From assembly GCA_026724425.1 (NCBI GenBank), contig JAIUCV010000001.1, positions 13,746,556 to 13,810,555 of the forward strand: a stretch of 64,000 nt of DNA, in the 5' to 3' direction. The stretch's first letter is position 1. The number at the start of each line of letters is the position of its first letter. The position numbers and the translations under genes are program-made. The notes beneath the pieces are model-generated. The model saw nothing but the letters and a program-made list of their open reading frames with translations. It did no database searches and was not told the origin of the DNA. This document shows positions 23,941-33,648 of the stretch, one piece after another. This DNA is from Erythrophleum ivorense. Taxonomy: Eukaryota > Streptophyta > Magnoliopsida > Fabales > Fabaceae.

Positions 23941-25531
23941 CAAGAAAAAAGTATGTAAATGCAAGCAAAATAGCTCTCTCCACCTTCTCTCATGCACGAA
24001 TGTGTGCTTACATTGTCTTTGAATGTGTGTATATATGTTTTGAATTATGAAAAGTATTTTAGCATGAGCTTTTATTCCATGGTACTATGATGATATTTTA
24101 TGCATTCAAATGATATTTTATGTGATTGTCTTAGTTTGCTTGAATGTGGAGAAGCCAAGAACCCTCTAGCCATGGTGAGGATGAGCCAAGAATCCTTAAA
24201 GTTAGTTGAGACAAAGTAAAGAGTCTTCCAAAAATAAAGTTGAGTCAAAAACCTCTTAAAGAAATGGGTGAAGTAAGTCTAAAATCTATAAGTGAATAGG
24301 TGAGACTAATCCACTAACTTGGCAAGCCTATATATGCTATGTATGACTTGTTTAAATGCCAAGAATGTTTCTTGAATACTCACATATGTTAATATGTCCA
24401 TGTATGCATTTTCAAAGCTTATATTGCATACTTTATGTGTGATTGAAAGGGAGATGAGTTATTGGGATTCTTTGAATTTCATTCCCTCCTTTCCAATATT
24501 CTAACATGTTAAGTGAACCAAGAGAATAAGGAAATAGGAGCCAACCACTTGAGAAATGAGAGTGTGATATCAAAGTGCATGGATTTTGTTTCTTTGAGGC
24601 CATATGAGTGGCAAATGTTGTAATCCATTGTTATATATGTCCTATGATGTTATAAATATGTATAATTATGCTAATGTATCATGTATAAATGAAATTTGAG
24701 GTTATATGTATGGAAATGTGCATCTTGGACATGTAATAGTAAAACTAGCATTATGGAAATGTATGTATAAATAGACGTAGAATGGTCAAATTGAGATGCA
24801 TGAGATTTGGAACCACTTGAGCAGTCCATACAAGTCACATTCATGCTTTTAGACTTGCCCAAGAGGTGTCAAACATTAAAGGAAGTCATTTGGATACATT
24901 TGGTATCTAATATGAAGCAAAATTGATCATATTGGAAAGCTATACCACTTTTAGTCTAAATGAGCTTCTTTTGATTTGAAATTTGGTATACATTTAGATC
25001 TTGTTCAAAGTTTTTTGGAAAAATAAAGTGCAAAATGTTTAGATATTTATAGAATATTTGATAAATTTTCAAAGTTTGAAAATTTTCTGATTTGGTGCAA
25101 GGTACTATTCATTTTGGTCTAAATTTGAATTCTATCACTTATAGGGCAAACAATATCCAATTGCCACAAAATTTTATAGAGAGAAATTAGATATTCTCAG
25201 TGACTTGTGCCAATTAGAAGCACCCCATTTGGATGTCTAGAGAGGGAGATGTGAATTTTTAAAATTTCTACCCAGTATCAGACATTCAAACAGACCTTAG
25301 GTATTATTTGATTAGTTTTTGAGGTCTGGATGTGCCTAAACTAGTCTAAAGTTATATTTTTTCTCTATCTAACATTTGTAGCTTTGTAGATTGGTATCAT
25401 TTGCATGGATTGGATTTTTGTGAAATTAATTGAATATTTTTAAAATTTATAATAGAAAGCTGTATTAGTACCAGTAGTTAGTCGGACCTCTATAATTTTT
25501 TGAATGTCAAACATTTTTTGTGTGATGTTTC
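23941..25531 (+). mobile_element. Left part of a retrotransposon LTR split by the Athila insertion
   Basis: Joined across the Athila block, this stretch and 51153-51558 form one sequence ending GGTGTTACA. A primer site for initiator tRNA-Met follows four bases later. The left boundary is not resolved. A Tekay/Del-like element is the best guess from LTR style and iMet primer use. Confidence 0.5.
25527..25531 (+). repeat. Target-site duplication of the outer Athila (left)
   Basis: GTTTC, repeated exactly at 51153-51157 on the far side of the element. Confidence 0.9.
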
Positions 25532-27112
25532 TGTTGCTTTCCCAGAAGCGTACACGCAAGTATACGTATCGTGAAGGCAATATAGTGATAAGAAATGATC
25601 GTTCCTTCGAGGATTTATTATCAAAACAATGCCAAGTACTGAAATTCACACCCCAATTTAAATCAAGCAAATCAATTCTTAAATGTTGATGTTAACGGAA
25701 ATTGTTTATGATTCTAAAGCTATGTAAAAATCTAGGTTAGGATTTGGATTTCCGGGCGAATATTAGCATCTAGGATTATTGGTCCTCTTGTACTTCATAG
25801 TAGTGAGTTCAACATTCATTTCCTTCTGCTCTCCATGGTGATACATGTTGGTCTAGGATTCTATTGTTCCTATATATATTTTTTCAAATAGTGTATAGGG
25901 TACTCAGCCAATTTTATAATCCCTTATAAGATTAACTAAGATCAACCTATGAGTGCAGTACCTAACTGGACCATGTGATGTTATTACGTATATTCCTATC
26001 TCAATAACTCAGCTATCCACTCTCCTCAAAGAATTTCAAGCACTCACACCACTCAACCTTTGATCTAACCTTCCTTTTCCTTTCCCAAGTTCAAGTAAGG
26101 CATTATATCAATCTAAATGTTGGCCAATCAATCAGAAAGCATGAAGTACAAAATTGAGTGAACAAGTATGAATCATTGATTGCAGAATTAGAATGAAGAA
26201 CTACTACTAATCCATACAAGAGTTCCAAATAATCCTAGATTAGTTAGGGTTTAGCTATACATGATCATAAAATCCAAAGTCAAGCTTGCAGCAACAATCA
26301 AATACATCAGAAACAATGAACAAAATAGAAGAAATGAAGAGGAAACTCAAAAACACAAGGATTCGGCTTCAATCTTCAATCTCCAATCTCCAGCTTCTCT
26401 ATGCTTCAAGATGGCTCTCTAGCTCTTCCCTCAGCCCTTGCACCTCTGGAATAACTCAAAACTAAGCCAGAATGACAGCTGTTTCGACTCTCCTTGCCAT
26501 AAGAAGCTTCAAACCCTCAGAAATTTTAGAAACAAAACACTACATTCAGCTAATTTGACTTGCGCCGCGGCGAAGAATGATGCGCCGCGGCGAATTTTGG
26601 TTCTGCCTGGATGAGCGCCGCGGCTGGTTTTACTGAGCCGCGGTGAGTTTTGATTTTGTCTGAAGGTCTTCTCGCCTCTCGCCTCGGCGCACATAATCTC
26701 GCCGCAATGAGTTTTGGTTCTGTCTGAGGCCTCGCCGCGGCCTAAACTGTTCCACCGCGGCGCAATAAACCCAGCACACTTCCTTTGAATTTCTGAGCTT
26801 CCCGCCTCGGCGCAATGAATCTAGCTGCGGCGAGATAGATGAATTCAACACTTTGCAGCCTTTCTCTCCTGAATTTGCTCCAAACTCTTCAACACATGAA
26901 TCCTAAAAAAAACTAAGTATGATTAGCTATCACAATACTCAAAAATCAAAGATAAAACTGATAGTTTTTCAAGTAAATGTTGAGTCTAGAACTATTCATC
27001 CTATATATGTTCATTTCTTTCTATATATGTATTATTTACCCTAGAAGTAGAGGCTAAAGTCATATTTACTGAGAAAAATATGCACAATAACATGAATAGT
27101 TGGGAATTATCA
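25532..27112 (-). mobile_element. Outer Athila 3' LTR (LTR1)
   Basis: A 1581-bp LTR, TG...CA on both strands. It pairs with 49579-51152 by shared variants, for example aatgttgat and gatacatgttgg. It contains a GC-rich motif array at about 26559-26845. The minus-strand frames at 25440-25670, 26509-26694 and 26630-26851 are by-products of this LTR. Confidence 0.93.
26559..26845. repeat. GCCGCGGCGA motif array in LTR1
   Basis: About ten degenerate copies of a 10-bp motif whose core GCCGCGGC is a palindrome, spaced irregularly by about 15-45 bp. Several are followed by a phrase like GTTTTGGTTCTGTCTG. The array is far GC-richer than the LTR around it. Degraded copies read GCCTCGGCG, GCTGCGGCG or GCCGCAAT, consistent with loss of CG sites. 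Confidence 0.85.
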
Positions 27113-27123
27113 CACCCCAAAAC
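27113..27123 (-). other. Polypurine tract of the outer Athila
   Basis: On the minus strand GTTTTGGGGTG abuts the start of the 3' LTR (TGATAATTCCC). This is the expected place for the primer of plus-strand synthesis. Confidence 0.6.
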
Positions 27124-27718
27124 TTGAACTTTTACTCATCCTCAAGTAAAACAATCCAAAAACACTATTAGCTTGACCATTGGCTGCGGGAACATTTGTG
27201 ACTGTTAGGCCCCTCACTTGCTGTAATCCAAAAGTGCATTCAATAGGAAGAACACACCATATATGCTAGAAGCAGAGTTCAAACGATAAAAGTAATGTAT
27301 TCAACCATTTCGAAGTGTGTGTGTGAATTTGGCCAAACATTCATATCAAGCAAGCATCAGAATTACTTTTCTACATTCGAACTTGTATAACTACCCTACC
27401 AACAGAGACTTCATAAGCTCACCTTTTTCCCTCTCTCCACTAAATTAGGTACCACAAAACCACTAAATCAAAAGGACTTTTAAGCTTGTAATGGGGCTAG
27501 GGCTGTGGCTACCAAAGATAGGTAAGGTAAGTACAAACAATCTTGAGAAAATCTACGCAATAGTCTATGAATACTAGAGGTCCTTTCAAAACACCTTCAA
27601 CAATGCTTTAGAGGGATCCCCCTCTTCCAATAATAACAAATATTTTGATTTTTTTTTGTTTGCACAAGCATTTGCTTGTTTGTTTGTTTTTTTTTAAGTA
27701 AGTATGCTACTTGATTCT
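27124..27718 (-). mobile_element. Last ~600 bp of the outer Athila internal region
   Basis: Aligns with 29293-29890 of the inner element and stops at attct (27714-27718), where the inner element begins. The matching sequence resumes at 40819. No gene lies here. Confidence 0.9.
27714..27718 (+). repeat. Target-site duplication of the inner Athila (left)
   Basis: ATTCT, repeated exactly at 40819-40823. The uninterrupted version, cttgattcttcaacc, is seen at 29887-29901 in the inner element itself. Confidence 0.92.
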
Positions 27719-29281
27719 TGTTGCTTTCCCAGAAGCGTACACGCAAGTATACGTATCGTGAAGGCAATATAGTGATAAGAAATGATCGTTCCCTCGAGGA
27801 TTTGTTGTCAAAACAATGCCAAGTACTGAAATTCACACCCCAATTTAAATCAAGCAAATCAATTCTTAAATGATGATGTTAACGGAAATTGTTTATGATT
27901 CTGAAGCTATATGAAAATCTAGGTTAGAATTTGGATTTCCGGGCGAATATTAGCATCTAGGATTATTGGTCCTTTTGTACTTCATAGTAGTGAGTTCAAC
28001 ATTCATCTCCTTCTGCTCTCCATGGTGATACTTGTTGGTCTAGGATTCAATTGTTCCTATATATATTTTTCCAAATAGTGTATAGGGTACTCAACCAATT
28101 TTATAATCCCTTATAAGATTAACTAAGATCAACCTATGAGTGCAGTACCTAACTGGACCATGTGATGTTATTACGTATATTCCTATCTCAATAACTCAGC
28201 TATCCACTCTCCTCAAAGAATTTCAAGCACTCACACCACTCAACCTTTGATCTAACCTTCCTTTTCCTTTCCCAAGTTCAAGTAAGGCATTATATCAATC
28301 TAAATGTTGGCCAATCAATCAGAAAGCATGAAGTACAAAGCTGAGTGAACAAGTATGAATCATTGATTGCAGAATTAGAATGAAGAACTACTACTAATCC
28401 ATACAAGAGTTCCAAATAATCCTAGATTAGTTAGGGTTTAGCTATACATGATCATAAAATCCAAAGTCAACCTTGAAGCAACAATCAAATACATCAGAAA
28501 CAATGAACAAAACAGAGGAAATGAAGAGGAAACTCAGAAACACAAGGATTCGGCTTCAATCTTCAATCTCCAATCTCCAGCTTCTCTATGCTTCAAGATG
28601 GCTCTCTAGCCCTTCCCTCAGCCCTTGCACCTCTGGAATAACTCAAAACCAACCTAGAATGATGGCTCTTTCGACTCTCCTTTCCATAAGAGGCTTCAAA
28701 CCCTCAGAATTTTTAAAAATAAAACGCTGCGTTCAGCTAATTCGACTTGCGCCGCGGCGAGTTTTGGTTTTGCCTGAATGAGCGCCGCGGCTGGGTTTAC
28801 TGAGCCGCGGCGAGTTTTGATTATGTCTGATAGTCTTCTTACCTCTCGCCGCAGCGAATATCATCACGCCGCGACGAATTTTGGTTCTGTCTGAGGCCTC
28901 GCCGTGGCCTAAACTGTTCTGCCGCGGCGTAATAAACCCAGCACACTTCCTACGAATTTCTGAGCTTCCCGCCTCGGCGCAGTGAATCTAGCCGCGGCGA
29001 GATAAATGAATTCAGCACTTTGCAGCCTTTCTCTTCTGAATTTGCTCCAAACTCTTCAACACATGAATCCTAAAAAAAAAACCAAGTTTGATTAGCTATC
29101 ACAATACTCAAAAATCAAAGATAAAGCTGATGGTTTTTCAAATAAATGTTGAGTTTAGAACTATTCATCTTATATATGTTCATTTCTTTCTATATATGTA
29201 TTATTTATCCTAGAAGTGGAGGCTAAAGTCATATTTACTGAGAAAAATATGCACAATAACATGAATAGTTGGGAATTATCA
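27719..29281 (-). mobile_element. Inner Athila 3' LTR (LTR2)
   Basis: A 1563-bp LTR, TG...CA. Compared with the other three LTRs it lacks about 20 bp at the start of the GC motif array (near 28755). By hand count about a dozen differences separate it from LTR3 over the first ~640 bp. Confidence 0.93.
28745..29005. repeat. GCCGCGGCGA motif array in LTR2
   Basis: The same degenerate motif array as in LTR1, with one motif fewer because of a ~20-bp deletion. Confidence 0.85.
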
Positions 29282-29292
29282 CACCCCCAAGC
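29282..29292 (-). other. Polypurine tract of the inner Athila
   Basis: On the minus strand CTTGGGGGTG immediately precedes the 3' LTR start TGATAATTCCC. Confidence 0.65.
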
Positions 29293-30865
29293 TTGAACTT
29301 TTACTCGTCCTCGAGTAAAACAATCCAAAAACACTATTAGCTTGACTATTGGCTGCGGGAACATTTGTGACTGCTAGGCCCCTCACTTGCTGCAATCCAA
29401 AAGTGCATTCAATAGGAAGAACACACCATATATGCTAGAAGCAGGGTTTAAACGATAAAAGTAATGTATTCAACCATTTCGAAGTGTGTGTGTGAATTTG
29501 GCCAAACATTCATCTCAAGCAAGCATCAGAATTACTTTTCTGCATTCGAACTTGTATAACTACCCTACCAACAGAGACTTCATAAGCTCACCTTTTTCCC
29601 TCTCTCCACTAAATTAGGTACCATAAAACCATTAGATCAAAAGGACTTTTAAGCTTGTAATGGGCCTAGGGCTGTGGCTACCAAAGATAGGCAAGGTAAG
29701 TACAAACAATCTTGAGAAAATCTACGCAATAGTTTATGAATACCAGAGGTCCTTTCAAAACACCTTCAACAATGCTTTAGAGGGGTCCCCCTCTTCCAAT
29801 AATAACAAATATTTTAATTTTTTGTTTGTTTGCAAAAGCATTTGCTTGTTTGTTTGTTTGTTTTTTTTTTTTGAACAAGTATGATGCTTGATTCTTCAAC
29901 CTCATGAATGCACTATTACCTTTTTCTCAAGATAGGGGTAGGATTATAATCTTTTATTAGGCCAATCAGGTTAAGTACTCAAGTTGATAACTCCAGGACA
30001 CAAAATGAAATACCATCTACGGTTTCTCTTTCTCTTGCAAGAGGCTCAAATAAGGTTCAAGCGTTTATGTGATTACCATAGGGTCAGGCTAGAAGGCACA
30101 ATCTCAACCAAGGAATGCCTGAATCATCTCTAAAGGTTATGCCATACCTCTTGATTTTCCTCGAGAGGGTAGGAGGTAAGTTCTAAAGTTCTGAATTTAA
30201 GACTAGCCATACAAATTAAATTACCGAAAATTTTCTCCTGGAACTAGCCATTGATTTATGGATTGGCCAATGGTGCATAATAAGGTTTTCAAAATGGCAG
30301 AATTCCTAATTTAGGCATTTGAACTAAGATCAAAACATAGATAGCATAGAATTCCTACCAAATGTCTCTTGACACACAACACTATCATTGGAAGCAGGCA
30401 AAAACAAAACCGGCAGGCCAACAGACAGACTAGCTTGACATGAATTTCAAAAATTTTCTTGCTTGACCAGAAAAAGTTCAAGAACAAAACTTCATGCTAT
30501 TTTCCATCAATTATGTCAGTTAAATCCTCCCCCCCAAACTTAAAATCAACATTGTCCCCAATGTTGAAGAACAAGGAGGACCGAAGGGAAGGAAGGCAGA
30601 AAATTTGTGCAAAAGCATCATCCCATTTTGAACTATGGTTTTTTTTTGTTTTGTTTTGTTTTGTTTTTGTTTTTTTTATCATTGAACAAGCATGATACTA
30701 AATAAAATGAGAGATAGGATATAAAGACAGTCACCAAAGACAAAATAAATAGGCAGAAAAACATTAACCAGTCCTACTGACAATAATAAAAATAGCAAAG
30801 CGCACAATGTCATAAAACTAAAATTAAAGCAAGAAATATAAAACAAGAGGAAGCATAGAGAGATG
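29293..30865 (-). mobile_element. 3' untranslated region of the inner Athila
   Basis: About 1.6 kb between the env-position ORF and the polypurine tract, with T-rich runs near 29815-29875 and 30640-30680. The corresponding outer region was the target of the inner insertion. The short frames here are not conserved in reading frame between the two copies. Confidence 0.8.
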
Positions 30866-32023
30866 TCAGATGTCGGGGTCCTGTGGTGGCTGCTGAGAGG
30901 GCTTAGGAGGTGGCTCATGAGGTAGGGACCCAACAGGACTGAGCACAAAGCTAGGAGGAGGAGGAAGCTCAGATGGGTCCCACTGCATACAACTGGCTAA
31001 GTGCCTCCAACACTGGTACTGCCAGCGGTCCATGGCCTGCGCTCGAAAGGAAAGATCCTGCATCATCGTATAGAGCGTCTCCAAGGAAGGGGCCGGCGTC
31101 GGAGCTGGCGGCATATCCTCAGCTGGCATATGATATGGCTGATCAGGCTCAGTTGGAAGGTCCACTGGCTCGTCAAGAGGCTGCTCCATGGGCCCCTCGA
31201 TGGGCTCATTTTCCCCAGCCTCTAAGTCCCCAATCATAAGGATGGAAAAAGGTTTCCTCGGGGGAAGGAGCTCCTCAATCGGCTCAAACGGCACCCCAGC
31301 ATCGGTGCACAACTCCGTGATCAGGTGAGGATGCGCAAGGCCGGAAACTGTAGACTGGGCGATCTTCTTAATGCTCTCAAAGACAATAAACCCGACATCG
31401 ATCGGTCGCCCAGCCATGATAAGATAAATCAGAATGGCCCGGTCAATGGTGAGATCACTCAGATGACCACTGGGGAGCAAGTTGGTGCAGACGAAGTGGG
31501 CCCAGTAGCGAGCCACTCTATTCAAATTAGCCTGCAGAATGCCTTTGGGCACCCCTCTTGACATTTTCCAAAAGTTCCGGCCGGGGAGAGTCAGAGCATC
31601 AACCATATCATCCAAATCAGGCGTCTTCCTAGCCATCCGGTATAAGCAGAACTCATAGTCATCCACTAGAGGCAAGTGGTATTTATCCCGAATCACTTGT
31701 TCATTGATGACAACTGTGCACCCTCGGATTCTATATGAATGCTCACGGCAAAAGGGGGCGTTGGCATAGAACTCCCAGACAAGGGGCACCACAGCAGCTA
31801 CTGGCTTAGAACAAAGTGTGCTCCATTGTCTAGCTAAAATTTGACCCCCTACTTCCGGGCTCTCGGTATGAAACGTACTGAATCGCCTGCTTGGAATTAA
31901 AGCTCGGTGAAAGACAACTTCATTGTATCGCTCCTGAGCTGCCAAGGACACAAATCGAGAGTGATCAAAAGAAGGGGCAGATGAAGAGGAAGCTTCACCC
32001 CGGGCTTTCTTTTTGGGCACCAT
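30866..32023 (-). CDS. Athila env-position ORF, intact (inner element)
   Basis: 385 codons, ATG at 32021-32023, TGA at 30866-30868. It lies downstream of pol and before the 3' LTR, where Athila elements carry a third ORF often called env-like. The N-terminus is basic and serine-rich (PKKKARGEASSSS). The middle, with AQERYNEVVFHRALIP, EFYANAPF and VINEQVIRDKYHLP, resembles the domain annotated in databases as a putative plant transposon protein. The C-terminus is Pro-rich. No signal peptide or membrane segment is apparent, so an envelope role is not supported by the sequence. The ATG follows a possible splice acceptor (ggtggcag). The outer copy is broken. Confidence 0.8.
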   Translation of the reverse strand: MVPKKKARGEASSSSAPSFDHSRFVSLAAQERYNEVVFHRALIPSRRFSTFHTESPEVGGQILARQWSTLCSKPVAAVVPLVWEFYANAPFCREHSYRIRGCTVVINEQVIRDKYHLPLVDDYEFCLYRMARKTPDLDDMVDALTLPGRNFWKMSRGVPKGILQANLNRVARYWAHFVCTNLLPSGHLSDLTIDRAILIYLIMAGRPIDVGFIVFESIKKIAQSTVSGLAHPHLITELCTDAGVPFEPIEELLPPRKPFSILMIGDLEAGENEPIEGPMEQPLDEPVDLPTEPDQPYHMPAEDMPPAPTPAPSLETLYTMMQDLSFRAQAMDRWQYQCWRHLASCMQWDPSELPPPPSFVLSPVGSLPHEPPPKPSQQPPQDPDI

Positions 32024-32900
32024 CTACCTGCCACCAGAAGTGATAACCAATTAAAACAAGCAGCGAGAGACCAAAGAGGCAACTATAGCCCTAACTCTTG
32101 CCATCTAAGGCTTTGCTACACAAATAGAATCCAGTGCACAGAACAAGTCCAACCAACAGAGAAAATGATATAAAAACTGATAAACAAAGAACGGAACAAA
32201 TCATGATCTACCTAGTCTCCAATCCAAGCAGCCAAACCAGGGAAGAAAAGGATGGTCCTACATGTCTAAACACAAGAGAGATATGGGGCAACCAATGAGG
32301 CACACAAACAGGGGCAAATCAACAAGGACAACTCTCTCAGGCATTTTATCGAACAAGTGGCGTGCATGGAGAGATTTCCCATATTTGCAGAACATAAATT
32401 ATCACTAAGCCTCATCTAGCTCACATGCACAATTAAGGATGACAAACAAGGGGCACAAGCATGCAGAACTGAAGCAAATTCAATGGAAAGGTCATTCAGG
32501 CAATTTGTCGAACATGTGGTGTGCAGGGCATGCATTGAAACGAAAAAGGGAACATGCAGATCGAACATGGCGCCCATTTGTACAATTTAAAGCAATAAAC
32601 AGCGACCTCAACCAACAATACACCATAGAGAGAGAGAGAGGATACTTACCGGGAGCTGGAGAACGAAGCAAATGAGAGGGGGAGGGGAGAAGGCAATCGA
32701 CGCCTCGGCGGGGTGCAATGAGCAAAGCTGACGGGATAAGGAGGGGATGGGATTCAAAGAAACAATTTAAGGGTGGAGGGAGAGAGAATAGGGCAAAAAT
32801 GAAGTGCAGATGGTGGGGGAAGGCTCTGGCGAGAGGTGCTGCCGGGAAAATCAGAAAATAGACTAGGCTGAAATTATTCAAAATCCTTTTTATTTTCCAC
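32024..32900 (-). mobile_element. Spacer upstream of the env-position ORF (inner)
   Basis: Non-coding by comparison with the outer copy (42933-43660), from which it differs by indels. It includes an AG-rich run near 32630. From about 32756 it enters a ~560-bp block that the outer copy lacks. Confidence 0.7.
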
Positions 32901-32904
32901 AATT

Positions 32905-33268
32905 TTCGACTCACGTCGCGGCGAATATAAGGGCGCCGCAGTGGAATTTGACACTGCCACACCAAAAAAACTCACCAGCTCGAATCGCGCCGCGGCGACT
33001 TTTGCTACTGGGCCAAGGGACGCCGCGGCGTCAGTCATAGAGCCGCGGCGAAATTTATGTCTGTTTCTTGCATTAATTTGCCAATACGACTCACGCCGCG
33101 GCGAGTTGATTACACACCGAGGCGAATTTTGACACTGTCTGGCCATATGCTGCGGCGAATATTATAGCGCCTCGGCGAGTTTTGCCACTGTTTTCACACA
33201 CGCCGCGGCGAGTTTTGCCATTGTCTAGAAGAATGCCGCGGCGAAGATTTGTGAGCCGCGGCGCATAA
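32905..33268. repeat. Second GCCGCGGCGA array, internal, inner element only
   Basis: Twelve copies of the motif by eye, from the cgtcgcggcgaa block at about 32913 to the gagccgcggcgc block at about 33253. Most are followed by ATTTT or GTTTTG, and several by a phrase like CACTGTCT. It lies between pol and the env-position ORF. The outer element has no counterpart: its sequence jumps from the equivalent of about 32756 to about 33317. Confidence 0.85.
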
Positions 33269-33648
33269 TTCTACTGATGCACTATTTCAAAAATTCTGTC
33301 CACTCTCATTGATTTAACACTATTCTCTTAAATTGGACCCCTCAAGATTGAAATTTAAGGCATAAAATAGGGTATAAGCTAATTTATAAAGTCAGAAATA
33401 CTCCCCATTCTTCGCTTTTGCAATCTTGACCTTGCTACTGCATGAAGTTGTTGGAATTTGTTTCACAGCTCTGCATGATCAACCCCCTTCCTTAGATTCT
33501 CCTGAACCCAAAAACATACAACCAAAAATTATCTACATAACATTTTGACATTTTTTTTTAATTTTCACAAACACAAATTAAGAAAAGAACTTGGGTTGCC
33601 TCCCAAGAAGCGCTAAGTTTATAGTCTTTAGCCCGACTTTCAGCGACT
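33269..33648 (-). mobile_element. Spacer just downstream of pol (inner)
   Basis: Aligns with about 43670-43992 of the outer element. It contains a conserved tttgttggaatttg-like block and an AT-rich stretch. No ORF is shared by the two copies. Confidence 0.6.

Noticed and set aside
25504..27857. Repeated frame starting MLDLNWGVNFSTWHCFDNKSS in every LTR as a conserved LTR protein
   Set aside because: It recurs because the LTR ends are nearly identical; its C-terminus differs with flanking DNA (25440, 27597, 39168 and 49502), so the frame runs out of the LTR by chance.
30973..31561. Plus-strand frames opposite the env-position ORF
   Set aside because: They are antisense shadows of a conserved coding frame; the outer copy shows similar shadows at 41870-42678 only because the DNA is alike.
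32905..33268. CRISPR-like repeat array
   Set aside because: The repeated unit is only about 10 bp and degenerate, spacers vary in length and partly share sequence, and this is plant nuclear DNA within a retrotransposon.
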